Origin: Rhizobium album
GTDB taxonomy: Bacteria; Pseudomonadota; Alphaproteobacteria; Rhizobiales; Rhizobiaceae
Direction of reading: 5' to 3'
DNA: 64,000 bases
Assembly: GCF_003122325.1 (NCBI RefSeq)
Contig: NZ_QFBC01000001.1
Coordinates: 1-64,000 of the forward strand
The notes beneath the pieces were generated by a model, which was given only the letters and a program-made list of their open reading frames with translations, made no database searches and had not been told where the DNA came from. This document shows positions 14,710-23,784 of this stretch, one piece after another; position 1 is the first letter of the stretch; each line of letters starts with the position of its first letter. The position numbers and the translations under genes were made by a program.

Positions 14710-16686
14710 ATGAACCGCGCCTATTCCATCCTGACCGTGAAAGCGGTCGAGGAAGAGCAACGCATTATCCGTGGAACGGCAACGACACCCAACGCTGACC
14801 GCGTCGGCGATATCGTCGAACCGTTGGGCGTCCAGTTCAACAATCCGATGCCACTGCTGCATCAGCATAACCACCATGAACCTGTGGGGACTGTGACGTT
14901 CGACCGGCCCACGAAGGCGGGCATCACCTTCGAAGCACGGCTTCCGGTTATCAATGAGCCTGGTTCGCTGAAAGACAGGGTCGATACCGCCTGGGGTGAG
15001 GTCAAGCTCGGCCTAGTGCGCGCTGTATCGATTGGTTTCCGGCCGGTTGAATACTCGTTTCTCGATGACGGCGGCATTCGCTTCAGCAAATCCGAAGTCT
15101 ACGAACTTTCGCTGGTGACCGTCCCGGCCAATGCCGACGCCACCATCGATCTTGTCAAGTCGATCGATGCCCCTCTGCTTGCCGCGTCTGGCAAACAGCA
15201 GACCGCATCCGACCGGCCTGTCCGTCCCGGCGTCTCGGGTTCCACCGCGAAGTCAGTCAATCCAGCGCCCAAGAAAGGGACGAAAATGAAAACCATTGCC
15301 GAACAGATCACGGCCTTCGAAGCGACCCGCGTGGCGAAATCCGCCCGTATGGACGAAATCATGGATGTCGCGGCCGACAAGGGCGAGACGCTCGATGCCG
15401 CTCAGAAGGAGGAATACGACACCCTTGCCGGTGAGGTGAAGGAAATCGACGAGCATCTCGGCCGTCTGCGCGACCGCGAACGTTCGCTGGCACAGAAGGC
15501 GACGCCGGTCGGCGGCGTCAGGGACCTTGCCAGCGGATCGGAAGTTCGCGGCGGCATTACCATTCAGGTCAAAGGCACGAACCTGCCGAAGGGCACAGCG
15601 TTCACGCGCTACGCGATGGCCCTGGCTCTCGGCAAGGGCAACCTGATGCAGTCCGTCGAGATCGCGAAGAACTGGCACGACAGCACTCCGGAAGTAGAGA
15701 CCGTGCTGAAGGCGGCCGTCTCTGCTGGTTCGACGACGGATGCAGACTGGGCGAAGCCGCTCGTAGAATATCAGAACATGGCTTCCGAATTCGCCGAACT
15801 GCTGCGTCCCCAGACCATTATCGGTCGAATCCCTGGTCTGCGTCGCGTGCCGTTCAACATCAAGATCCCGCGTCAGACGGGCGGATCGTCTGCGTCCTGG
15901 GTCGGTCAAGGCGCCCCGAAGCCCGTCAGCGAACTTTCGTTCGACCAGATCACGCTGGGCACGACCAAGCTCGCTGGCATCGTCGTTTTGACGGAAGAGC
16001 TGGTCCGCGCTTCCAATCCGGCCGCGGAAGGCATTGTGCGGCAGGATCTGTCTGACACGATCATCCAGACCATGGACAAGGACTTTGTCGACCCCGCAAA
16101 GGCGGCGGTGACGGATGTCTCTCCGGCTTCGATCACCAACGGCGTCACGCCCGTAGTTGCGAGCGGAACTGACGCCGATGCTGTCCGGCTCGATGTGAAC
16201 AAACTTTTCATGAAATTCCTGACCGCGAATCTGTCCATTGCAGGTGCGGTCTGGGTCATGTCTGAAACGCAGGCTTTGGGGCTGGCGATGATGCTGAACC
16301 CTCTTGGGCAGCCGGAGTTTCCCGGAATCCAAATCAGTGGATCCTCCGGTGGCACCTTCTTCGGCTTGCCGGTCGTGCTGTCGGAGAATGTCACCGCCAA
16401 TCCGGGCAGCGGCTCGCCCGTGACCGGCGCCGGAGCCCGTATCATCCTGGCGAAAGCGAGCGAGGTGCTGCTTGCTGATGATGGTCAGGTCATGCTCGAC
16501 GCCAGCAACCAGGCGTCCCTGCAGATGGACAGCGCGCCGACCAATCCGCCGGTGGCTAACACGGTCATGATTTCCCTCTGGCAGATGAACATGGTTGGCA
16601 TCCGCGCCGAGCGGTACATCAACTGGGCCAAGCGCCGCGCGGGAGCGGTCCAGTACATCGACAGCGCGAAGTACGGCGTCGCCTGA
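14710..16686 (+). CDS. Fused prohead protease and major capsid protein (HK97 type)
   Basis: A 658-residue fusion. Residues about 8-150 are a U35/S78-type prohead protease: PLLHQHNHHEPVG for the histidine region, VRAVSIGFRP for the serine motif, and YELSLVTVPANADA. Residues about 193-270 are a coiled-coil scaffold-like delta region, and about 290-655 the HK97 major capsid fold (IKIPRQTGGSSASWVGQGAPKP). Most relatives encode these as two genes. An internal in-frame ATG at 15286 (M193) has an AAAGGGACG ribosome site and could yield free capsid precursor in excess. Confidence 0.9.
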   Translation: MNRAYSILTVKAVEEEQRIIRGTATTPNADRVGDIVEPLGVQFNNPMPLLHQHNHHEPVGTVTFDRPTKAGITFEARLPVINEPGSLKDRVDTAWGEVKLGLVRAVSIGFRPVEYSFLDDGGIRFSKSEVYELSLVTVPANADATIDLVKSIDAPLLAASGKQQTASDRPVRPGVSGSTAKSVNPAPKKGTKMKTIAEQITAFEATRVAKSARMDEIMDVAADKGETLDAAQKEEYDTLAGEVKEIDEHLGRLRDRERSLAQKATPVGGVRDLASGSEVRGGITIQVKGTNLPKGTAFTRYAMALALGKGNLMQSVEIAKNWHDSTPEVETVLKAAVSAGSTTDADWAKPLVEYQNMASEFAELLRPQTIIGRIPGLRRVPFNIKIPRQTGGSSASWVGQGAPKPVSELSFDQITLGTTKLAGIVVLTEELVRASNPAAEGIVRQDLSDTIIQTMDKDFVDPAKAAVTDVSPASITNGVTPVVASGTDADAVRLDVNKLFMKFLTANLSIAGAVWVMSETQALGLAMMLNPLGQPEFPGIQISGSSGGTFFGLPVVLSENVTANPGSGSPVTGAGARIILAKASEVLLADDGQVMLDASNQASLQMDSAPTNPPVANTVMISLWQMNMVGIRAERYINWAKRRAGAVQYIDSAKYGVA

Positions 16687-16703
16687 CGCCTGCTGAGACT
16701 TGG

Positions 16704-16722
16704 GGCCGGTGCTCTGCCGGCC
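16704..16722 (+). other. RNA hairpin after the capsid gene
   Basis: GGCCGG-N7-CCGGCC in the 66-bp gap after the capsid stop. There is no T-tract, so it may stabilise the capsid mRNA 3' end rather than terminate. Confidence 0.4.
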
Positions 16723-16752
16723 TCACACCTCTCTTCCCGCTGGAGACTGACG

Positions 16753-17046
16753 ATGAAACTAGTGGCAACGAAATCCATGACATATGCGACCCGTCGATTG
16801 ATGGCTGGCGACAGCTTCGAGACGCAGCGAGATCGCGATGCCCGCATTCTGATCGCCATTCGCAAGGCTCGCCCGGCTGGTGAAGAGGAAGTCATCGCCG
16901 AAAGCGAACCCGCGATTGGTGCTGGTAATCACGATCTCGATTCCGCCCGGGCGGCGTACGAGGCTGCCCTCGGGAAAAAGCCCTTTCATGCCTGGGATGC
17001 AGCAACGTTGCGCGAAAAGATCGCGGCATCGCAGCAGGGCGCTTGA
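16753..17046 (+). CDS. Hypothetical head-region phage protein (97 aa)
   Basis: A small protein between capsid and portal genes. The N-terminus is beta-rich and basic (MKLVATKSMTYATRRLMAGD), like short head-region proteins of rhizobial phages. The C-terminal half resembles a helical LEM/HeH-like fold (ARAAYEAALGKKPFHAWDAATLREKI). It overlaps the portal gene end to start. Confidence 0.55.
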   Translation: MKLVATKSMTYATRRLMAGDSFETQRDRDARILIAIRKARPAGEEEVIAESEPAIGAGNHDLDSARAAYEAALGKKPFHAWDAATLREKIAASQQGA

Positions 17047-17048
17047 TC

Positions 17049-18428
17049 ATGAAGTCGTCGGTCCCGCTTGTGCCCCGCGAGAAGTCGGCTCGCACTTTGT
17101 CTGCCGTCGATAATCGCGGCGGCTGGTGGGGTATGATCAAGGAGAGTTTTACCGGAGCCTGGCAGAAGAATGTCGAGGTCAAGGTCGATACGGTGCTGAC
17201 ATACAGCGCGGTCTTTCGGTGCATCTCCCTGATCTCGTCCGACGTCGCGAAAATGCGGATCCGCCTGGTGGAGATGGATGCCAATGGCATTTGGACCGAG
17301 GCAGATTCGCCCGCATTTTCGCCGGTACTGCGGAAGCCAAACCGGTGGCAGAACCGTATCCAGTTTTATGCCAATTGGGTGGAGTCGAAACTGATTCACG
17401 GCAATGCCTACATCCTCAAGGAGCGGGATAACCGTGGTGTCGTGGCGGCCATCTATGTGCTGGACCCCAACAGGGTGAAGCCGCTGGTGGCCGAGGATGG
17501 CTCCGTCTACTATGAGATGGGCCGCGATCCGCTCGGCGGTGTCGTTCAGGCAAGCGTTACCGTGCCGGCCTCCGAGATCATTCACGATCGCTGGAACACG
17601 ATCTATCACCCGCTGATCGGCACGTCGCCCATCCATGCATGCGGGCTTGCGGCTGTTCAGGGCCTCAAGATCCAGACGAACAGCGTTCGCTTTTTCGGGA
17701 ATGGTTCTAACCCCGGCGGAGTCTTGACTGCTCCCGGGGCCATCTCAAAGGAAAATGCCGAGCGTCTCAAGGCGCACTGGGAAGCGAACTACTCGGGCGA
17801 GAATGTCGGCAGGACTGCTGTCCTCGGCGATGGCCTGAAGTATGAAACGATGGCAGTAAAGGCGACCGACGCGCAGCTGATCGAGCAGCTAAAGTGGTCG
17901 GCTGAAACCGTCTGCTCCACATTCGGTGTGCCTGCCTACATGGCCGGGGTGGGTGCGGCGCCGCTGAACAACAATGTCGAAGCCCTCGGTCAGCAATATT
18001 ATTCGCAGTGCCTGCAGATCCTGATCGAGAGCATTGAGCTTTGCCTTGATGAGGGTCTCGGATTGACCGCTGCGAAAGACGGCCGAAAATATGGCACGGA
18101 ATTCGACCTCGATGATCTCCTCCGCATGGACACTGCGACGCTGATCGTGGCCGAGGCCGCCGCTGTCGGCGGCGGCATCAAGGCGCCCGACGAATCCCGG
18201 AAACGGCTCGGCCTGAAGCCGGTGGCAGGTGGCGATACGCCTTACATGCAACAGCAGAACTACTCGCTTGCCGCACTCGCGCGGCGCGATGCGCAAGCAG
18301 ATCCTTTTGCGAGTGCTGCGACGGCTGCGCCGGCCGTGGAGGATACGCCGCCGGAAGCGCCTGCAAATGACAATGCCGAAGCCGAGGCGCGTGCTGCGCT
18401 GGTCGAGATCTATAAGGGGCTGCGCTGA
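17049..18428 (+). CDS. Portal protein (HK97 family)
   Basis: A roughly 459-residue protein with the portal signature: TYSAVFRCISLISSDVAKM, RIQFYANWVESKLIHGNAYIL, YHPLIGTSPIHACGLAAVQG and FGVPAYMAG. It forms the dodecameric ring through which DNA passes. It lies downstream of the capsid gene, whereas most HK97-like phages place portal before protease and capsid. ATG 17049 is preferred to TTG 17043. The last 60 residues are Ala/Glu-rich. Confidence 0.9.
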   Translation: MKSSVPLVPREKSARTLSAVDNRGGWWGMIKESFTGAWQKNVEVKVDTVLTYSAVFRCISLISSDVAKMRIRLVEMDANGIWTEADSPAFSPVLRKPNRWQNRIQFYANWVESKLIHGNAYILKERDNRGVVAAIYVLDPNRVKPLVAEDGSVYYEMGRDPLGGVVQASVTVPASEIIHDRWNTIYHPLIGTSPIHACGLAAVQGLKIQTNSVRFFGNGSNPGGVLTAPGAISKENAERLKAHWEANYSGENVGRTAVLGDGLKYETMAVKATDAQLIEQLKWSAETVCSTFGVPAYMAGVGAAPLNNNVEALGQQYYSQCLQILIESIELCLDEGLGLTAAKDGRKYGTEFDLDDLLRMDTATLIVAEAAAVGGGIKAPDESRKRLGLKPVAGGDTPYMQQQNYSLAALARRDAQADPFASAATAAPAVEDTPPEAPANDNAEAEARAALVEIYKGLR

Positions 18429-19459
18429 TGTTCGATGGAAAAGCCTTCGGCGCCGAGATCGTATCGGTCGTCAAGGACTACCTTGCCAAGGAGATCGACG
18501 GCTTGTCGCAGCGCATCGGTGCTGTCGAGCGCCAATTGTCAGAGCTTCCGGTCGCTCGTGACGGGAAGGATGCCGATCTCGATGTTGTACGCCATATGCT
18601 GCAAGACGAGATAGGTAGCCTACGGCAGGATCTGGTCCGAGATCTTGTCCCGACTTTCGAGCTGCCCGATATCGACACTCTGGTTTCCGAAGCGGTTGGA
18701 CGCTTGCCGCCAGCAAAGGACGGTGAGCCCGGGACGAACGGCAAGGATGTCGACATGGGCGTAGTTTCCGAGCTTGTGAAAGCGGAAGTCGCGGCCAAGG
18801 TGCTGGAGTTGCCGCAGCCGAAAGACGGCGTGAGCGTTACAATCGAAGAAATGCGTCCGGTGATCGACATCGCCGTCGATGCCGCCGTGAAGGCCTTGCC
18901 GCCTCGGATCGACGGCAAAGATGGCGTCGGTCTGGCGGGAGCCTTCATTGACCGATCCGGATCTCTCGTAGTGACGCTCACGGATGGCAAGGCGGTCCAT
19001 CTTGGCGAGGTGGTCGGCAAGGATTCGGACGAGCGACTGCTGCAAGAGAAGATCGACCAGCGGTTTGCGGCGCTCCCGAAGCCTCGAGATGGTGTCGACG
19101 GTCTCGGGTTCGATGATCTGCAGGCAACGTTCGATGGTGAGAAAACTATCCGCCTGAGCTTCGTTCGAGGCGGTCAGTCGAAGGAGTTTGCCTTCACCCT
19201 GCCGATCGTCATCGATCGTGGCGTCTATAAAGACGGACACAGCTATACGGCTGGCGATGGCGTAACGTGGGGCGGGTCTTTCTGGATCGCACAGTCCGAT
19301 ACCAATGAGAAGCCGGATAGCGGCAAAGGCTGGCGTCTGGCGGTTAAAAAAGGCCGGGACGGCCGGCATGGTGACCCTGGCAAGCCCGGTGAACCGGGCA
19401 AGCCGGGTATGCGCGGACGCGATCTAACGCAGGTCGGGCCAGATGGTACGAAATGGTGA
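18428..19459 (+). CDS. Collagen-like phage structural protein with carbohydrate-binding module
   Basis: A 343-residue protein. It has several KDG/GKDG turns separating helical blocks (residues about 1-200), then a segment like a CBM5/12-type chitin-binding module near residues 265-310 (GVYKDGHSYTAGDGVTWGGSFWIAQ). A C-terminal Gly-X-Y stretch (GDPGKPGEPGKPGMRG) could form a collagen-like triple helix. Such proteins decorate heads or serve as surface-binding spikes. It lies directly after the portal with an ATG overlap. Confidence 0.7.
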   Translation: MFDGKAFGAEIVSVVKDYLAKEIDGLSQRIGAVERQLSELPVARDGKDADLDVVRHMLQDEIGSLRQDLVRDLVPTFELPDIDTLVSEAVGRLPPAKDGEPGTNGKDVDMGVVSELVKAEVAAKVLELPQPKDGVSVTIEEMRPVIDIAVDAAVKALPPRIDGKDGVGLAGAFIDRSGSLVVTLTDGKAVHLGEVVGKDSDERLLQEKIDQRFAALPKPRDGVDGLGFDDLQATFDGEKTIRLSFVRGGQSKEFAFTLPIVIDRGVYKDGHSYTAGDGVTWGGSFWIAQSDTNEKPDSGKGWRLAVKKGRDGRHGDPGKPGEPGKPGMRGRDLTQVGPDGTKW

Positions 19460-20096
19460 TCACCCCGACTGGTTTCAGGACTGGCGCGGACAGATCGTCA
19501 CTATCGTGGCATCGGGACCGTCGGCGGTCGCGGCCGATTTTTCGGGTTGTTCGCGCGCAGGAAGATTTGTCGCGATCAACAATTCCTGGCGTCTTTGCCC
19601 GCGGGCGGATGTGCTGTATGCGAGCGACCCGGAATGGTGGCTGCGCTCCGGTGTCCCTTGCGAGATACCAGGACTTCGCGTTGGTCGCGAAGGGGCGCCC
19701 GGTGTCTCCTCGGTTCAGATTGCAAAGCGTCCTTGCGGACAGTGGGTCGATCGAATTGTTCTGGAGCCGGCGGGAACGATCGGTTCTGGCGGATGCTCAG
19801 GGTTCCAGGCGCTCAATCTGGCTGTGCAATTTGGCGCTCGCGACATTATCCTCGTCGGATTCGATGCGTCAATTTCATCGGGTTTGCACTGGCACGGTGC
19901 GCACCTTGATGGGCTGGGAAACCCCCACGAGGGGACGGTCGAATACTGGCGGCAGTGCCTCGACGATGCCGCGATGGATCTCGACCGTATCGGGTGCCGC
20001 ATCATCAACTGTTCGCAATCCAGTGCGCTGAGGGCATATCCGAAAATGGACCTGGCTGCGGCGTTTGAACACCTCAAGAAATCGAAAGCCCAATGA
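19443..20096 (+). CDS. DUF115/MAF-like or sialyltransferase-like phage protein
   Basis: A 217-residue protein with IVTIVASGPSA near the N-terminus, ADVLYASDPEWW, and FGARDIILVGFDAS. This nucleotide-sugar-binding-like layout is found in DUF115 / motility-associated glycosyltransferase-like proteins, which occur in structural cassettes of alphaproteobacterial phages. Whether it glycosylates a virion protein is unknown. It overlaps genes on both sides (16 bp and 4 bp). Confidence 0.5.
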   Translation: MVRNGDHPDWFQDWRGQIVTIVASGPSAVAADFSGCSRAGRFVAINNSWRLCPRADVLYASDPEWWLRSGVPCEIPGLRVGREGAPGVSSVQIAKRPCGQWVDRIVLEPAGTIGSGGCSGFQALNLAVQFGARDIILVGFDASISSGLHWHGAHLDGLGNPHEGTVEYWRQCLDDAAMDLDRIGCRIINCSQSSALRAYPKMDLAAAFEHLKKSKAQ

Positions 20097-20743
20097 GCAA
20101 CACCTCTTTCGTTGTCGTCACCGCAGCTCCTGAAACGACGCTTCTGACGGCGGAAGAGCGTCGGGCCGCAGCTGGTCTCGGTTCGGCCGACGCGTCGCGA
20201 GATGCTGATCTAGAAGCGCTTGATGAGCGAGTGGCGGCGGCGATTGCAACGGAGTGCAACATTGCCGCAGCCGATGAGGGTGAGGATCCACCAACGCTGC
20301 GCAGAGAGCGCCTTCGCCAGACGATTGATCTAGATCATAAGGAGGGGGTTGTGGTTCTCTCTCGTCGACATGCAATCTCAATCGTTTCCGTCAGCCAGTC
20401 TGGCGCAGTCATTGGTCCCGACAACTTTCGGGTCAATTCTGGGGCAGGCCTGCTGTCTCATCGCAGTGGGGTTTGGTCCGGTACGGTCGTGGTCGAATAT
20501 TGGGCGGGGTTCACTGATGTCCCGGACGATCTCAAACAGGTCGCAATAGAGACGATGCGCTCTTACTGGATCGAGATGACGCGCGACCCGACTGTCAAAG
20601 CGCATTCGATCGAGGTTGATGGCGTCGAAACGATCCGTACCGATTTTTGGGCGGGCGCACTCCCTGGGAAGGCGAGTGGTTCGAGCCTGCCGGCTTCGGT
20701 GCTGGGAAGTCTGGCTCGGTACAGAAACGGAATCTACGCATGA
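20093..20743 (+). CDS. Head-tail connector (gp6-like adaptor)
   Basis: A 216-residue protein matching phage connector proteins in the helical middle (VAAAIATECNIAAADEGEDPPTLRRERLRQTI) and in the C-terminal adaptor section (VEYWAGFTDVPDDLKQVAIETMRSYW). It joins the portal to the tail completion proteins. The order connector, closure, tail completion, tail terminator, tail tube is canonical here. Confidence 0.75.
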   Translation: MSNTSFVVVTAAPETTLLTAEERRAAAGLGSADASRDADLEALDERVAAAIATECNIAAADEGEDPPTLRRERLRQTIDLDHKEGVVVLSRRHAISIVSVSQSGAVIGPDNFRVNSGAGLLSHRSGVWSGTVVVEYWAGFTDVPDDLKQVAIETMRSYWIEMTRDPTVKAHSIEVDGVETIRTDFWAGALPGKASGSSLPASVLGSLARYRNGIYA

Positions 20744-21078
20744 TTGATCTGTCTGATACGCCCGCAGGCACGATCGCCCGCCTGGACGATGCTCTGTCCA
20801 GGCGCGGAGAAACCGTTCGCATTCGTCGTGGTTCGATCGAAGAAAATGTTCGGGCATTTGTACGAAAATCCAAGCCTGAAACGCTCGGGGCAGGCATTGC
20901 TCAAGGAACCCGAGTGATTGTGTTCTCACCATCCTTCCTCGGAAATTTTGGAGGGACAGTTAAGGGCGGTGACTGGATCCGCATTGGCGACTATCCGGAA
21001 ATTGTTATTGATGAACGGCCCGAGGTGATCCGTATGAATGGCGTCATTGTCCGCATCAACGCAACGGTGACAGGCTGA
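20740..21078 (+). CDS. Head-tail closure protein
   Basis: A 112-residue protein starting in an ATGA overlap and ending in a TGATG overlap. Short, beta-rich C-terminal half (DWIRIGDYPEIVIDERPEVIRMNGVIVRI), as expected for head closure proteins located between connector and tail completion genes. Family not certain; the assignment is mainly by size and position. Confidence 0.55.
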   Translation: MIDLSDTPAGTIARLDDALSRRGETVRIRRGSIEENVRAFVRKSKPETLGAGIAQGTRVIVFSPSFLGNFGGTVKGGDWIRIGDYPEIVIDERPEVIRMNGVIVRINATVTG

Positions 21079-21671
21079 TGGCGAAAAACTATCGGCAGAT
21101 TTTCAGTGTTGTGGCCCGCGAGACAATCGAAGAGACGCGGAAAGCGCTGGTTGCACTCGCGAAGGAAAAGCATGCGGAAGTGATGCGGGCCGCACCGCAG
21201 CCAACGCGTTTTGAGCGTTTCGTTGACGGGAAGCGCGGCGCTCCTGAGGATGCGGTGAAGGCGGGTGGCATGATCCGCTACCTGTATCCGCGACTTGCCG
21301 AAGTGGTGCAGTTCGCCCTGGAAACTCTGTTCGATCTGTCACCTGTCTTGTCGGGCGAGTATCGAAACAGCCATGTGCTTCTTGTGAACGGTGTGCTGGC
21401 CCGAAATATGGAGGGCTATGCCGGCGGTGAAGTAGTCATCACCAACGTGCAGCCGTACGCCCGGAAGATCGAATTGGGCGCGATGAAAATGCGCGTTGAC
21501 GGATCGAGCCGCGTCTATTTCCAAGCCGCAGATATGGTACGGGGCAGGTTCGGGAATGAGGCCAGCATCGGTTTCACGTATCGCGCTGTTGTAGGTGGGG
21601 GTATCGTGAGTGGGCGCGCAGGCAACAAGGCTGGGCTCCGATATCCTGCCCTGGTTATTGAGGAGCGCTGA
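21078..21671 (+). CDS. Tail completion / head-tail joining protein (HK97 gp10-like)
   Basis: A 197-residue protein with a central SPVLSGEYRNSHVLLVNG segment and a C-terminal beta region ending YPALVIEER. This resembles the minor tail or neck proteins that follow the closure protein in HK97-like phages. Assignment by pattern and gene order. Confidence 0.6.
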   Translation: MAKNYRQIFSVVARETIEETRKALVALAKEKHAEVMRAAPQPTRFERFVDGKRGAPEDAVKAGGMIRYLYPRLAEVVQFALETLFDLSPVLSGEYRNSHVLLVNGVLARNMEGYAGGEVVITNVQPYARKIELGAMKMRVDGSSRVYFQAADMVRGRFGNEASIGFTYRAVVGGGIVSGRAGNKAGLRYPALVIEER

Positions 21672-21672
21672 G

Positions 21673-22134
21673 ATGGCGACCTTTTCCGATGCGGTGAACG
21701 CGATTGAAGCACGGTTGCGCGACAACTGGTCCGCAACGCCTATCGCATTCGAAAACGACAACGAACCGGAAACTGCCGGCCCGGATGGGAAGCGTAAACC
21801 GTGGGTGCTTTGTGAGGTAGTCACTACGCGCAGCGCCATCAAAAGCGTTGGCCGGCCTGGAAACCATATCACGGTCACCAACGGCATTGTCGCCCTCACG
21901 TTGTTTGTGCCGCGAGGTGGCGGAAAGACCGGCCGTGAGCAAGCTCGCATCCTTGCGGATGATCTGGCTGACATCTTTCGAACCGTGCGTTTTCACCAAG
22001 TCGAGCCCGGAGTGTATGTCCAGACCTGGACACCGGAAATCGGACCGGGGAACCACGCGAAGTCGGAAAATCCGTCCGGCTCATGGTGGGCGATGAGCAT
22101 CATGACGCCCTTCGAATTCTACCACCGGGCTTAG
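21673..22134 (+). CDS. Tail terminator protein (DUF4128-like)
   Basis: A 153-residue protein. Its N-terminus (FSDAVNAIEARLRDNWSATPIAFEND) and middle (HITVTNGIVALTLFVPRGGGKTGREQARILADDLADIFR) match tail-terminator-like DUF4128 proteins, which cap the tail tube and fix its end. The ATG at 21673 has a GGAG site; longer in-frame readings overlap the previous gene. Confidence 0.75.
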   Translation: MATFSDAVNAIEARLRDNWSATPIAFENDNEPETAGPDGKRKPWVLCEVVTTRSAIKSVGRPGNHITVTNGIVALTLFVPRGGGKTGREQARILADDLADIFRTVRFHQVEPGVYVQTWTPEIGPGNHAKSENPSGSWWAMSIMTPFEFYHRA

Positions 22135-22216
22135 CCCATTCCAGTCCACTGCGGACTACCTGCCCTTTGGTCAGCGCCTTGGGCAAGCGCATATCCATGT
22201 CCAAGAGGATCTGACG

Positions 22217-23410
22217 ATGCCTTACCAAACAGGCCGCAATATCGAAGTGGCGTATAAGCTCGAAACCAACTACGGCGAGCTGCCCGGTGCATCTGGCGCG
22301 AAGGTATTCCGCCCGAATTCTGGCGGCATTACTCTGAGCAAGGAGCCTATCCGGTCCAACGAAAACCGGCGGGACGGGATGACGACGCGCGGCCGCCACG
22401 GTTCTCGGACCGTGAGCGGTAACTACGCGGCGGATATTTCCCTCGGCTCGTATGACGATCTGATTGAGGCCGTGCTTCGCGGCACTTTCGAACCGGAACT
22501 AACTATCACCGAGGCAACCGCGGGCCTCACCAGCATCACGACGACCGGCAATACGATTGTCGCGGCGGCCGGTTCGTGGATTACTGCCGGTCTCCGCGTC
22601 GGAGATGTTTTCCGGCTCGAAGATCACGCGACGGCGGCCAACAACAACCGCAATCTCCGTATCACGGGCCTGACCGCCAGCACGATTACCGTGCCCGATG
22701 ATTTGACCATCAATGCTGTAGCGGATACCGGATTTACCATCGTGCGGCCGAAGAAGGTCATCCAGGGGATGGTGCCTCGGTCCTTCGCGATTGAAGAACG
22801 TGAAATCGATATCGATGGCTCGGAAATCTTCACCGGCAATCGTGTCGGCCAGCTCCAGATCCAGTTGCAGCCGAATGGCATGGTCATCCTGACGTTTTCG
22901 TTTGTCGGCCAGGACGGGCAGGTTATGACCGGGGCCTCGTCCCCGTATTTCACGACGCCGAGCGAAACCGTTTCCGAAGGCATGACGGCTGTCGAGGCAA
23001 TCATCCGTCTTGGCGACCAGGATGTGCTCGACATCTCGTCGCTCGATCTGACCCTAAATCTGAATGCTGCCGGCGTGCCGGTTGTCGGCTCCAACGTCAC
23101 GCCAGACGTTTTCACGAACCTCATGAATATCGACGGCACGATTACAGCCTTGAAGGGCGATGTCGCTCGCGTCGAGCAGTTTATCGAGGAGGAGGTCTTG
23201 AGCCTGCATCTGCTCTTCACCGAGAACGAAGGCGAGCCCAAAGACTTCTGCAGCTTCTACCTCGGCAACTTCACGCTGGCGTCAGCCACGAAATCCGAAC
23301 TCGGTTCGGACGGTGCCCGCACGCAGAGCTTCGGCTTGCTTGTCGGCAAGGATCAGCGCGGCGGAGCCCATGACCCCACGATGATCAAGTTCCAAACCAG
23401 CGCGGCGTAA
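22217..23410 (+). CDS. Tail tube (major tail) protein
   Basis: A 397-residue beta-rich protein. N-terminus MPYQTGRNIEVAYKLETNYGE, a tandem Ig/BIG-like insert around residues 95-175 (TITEATAGLTSITTTGNTIVA), and a C-terminal segment SFGLLVGKDQRGGAHDPTMIKFQTSAA. It assembles the tail tube. Good ribosome site AAGAGGA. Confidence 0.75.
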   Translation: MPYQTGRNIEVAYKLETNYGELPGASGAKVFRPNSGGITLSKEPIRSNENRRDGMTTRGRHGSRTVSGNYAADISLGSYDDLIEAVLRGTFEPELTITEATAGLTSITTTGNTIVAAAGSWITAGLRVGDVFRLEDHATAANNNRNLRITGLTASTITVPDDLTINAVADTGFTIVRPKKVIQGMVPRSFAIEEREIDIDGSEIFTGNRVGQLQIQLQPNGMVILTFSFVGQDGQVMTGASSPYFTTPSETVSEGMTAVEAIIRLGDQDVLDISSLDLTLNLNAAGVPVVGSNVTPDVFTNLMNIDGTITALKGDVARVEQFIEEEVLSLHLLFTENEGEPKDFCSFYLGNFTLASATKSELGSDGARTQSFGLLVGKDQRGGAHDPTMIKFQTSAA

Positions 23411-23439
23411 GCCGACGCACGACAACGAGGATACCTGCA

Positions 23440-23691
23440 ATGAATGCTGAAACGAAAATCCGCGACGCGGCGAAAGCGCTGCTGGAAGCTGTCAAAGAGG
23501 GAGGGGCCGCTGGCCTCGTCGTCCAGTGGCCGACGCGCCCTGAGGGCTTGGCCTCGATCGCAATCAGCGAAACAGCGAAGGCTGTGGCGATTATCCCGGC
23601 ACCATCCCCGGTCCCCACGCCTGAAACGGCACTGGTCGTTCGCGACGAGCCAGCCGTTGACGCGCCGCGCGCACGCCTCCCGAAGGCGTAA
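23440..23691 (+). CDS. Small tail-region protein (83 aa)
   Basis: An Ala/Pro-rich protein between the tail tube and chaperone genes. It has a short helix (ETKIRDAAKALLEAVKEGG) and a proline-rich acidic C-terminus. No known family; gene spacing and composition support a real gene. Confidence 0.5.
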   Translation: MNAETKIRDAAKALLEAVKEGGAAGLVVQWPTRPEGLASIAISETAKAVAIIPAPSPVPTPETALVVRDEPAVDAPRARLPKA

Positions 23692-23733
23692 CCAGATCGG
23701 CGGCCCGAACCGCCGATGGAATTGCTGCAGCAT

Positions 23734-23759
23734 GCGGAGGGCGTTCGGGCGCCCTCCGC
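23734..23759 (+). other. Strong RNA stem-loop before the tail chaperone gene
   Basis: A perfect 10-bp stem GCGGAGGGCG / CGCCCTCCGC with a 6-base loop, 25 bp before the chaperone start. There is no T-tract. It could tune relative tail gene expression. Confidence 0.5.
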
Positions 23760-23784
23760 TCCTTGCCCGAAAAAGGAAAACCCC

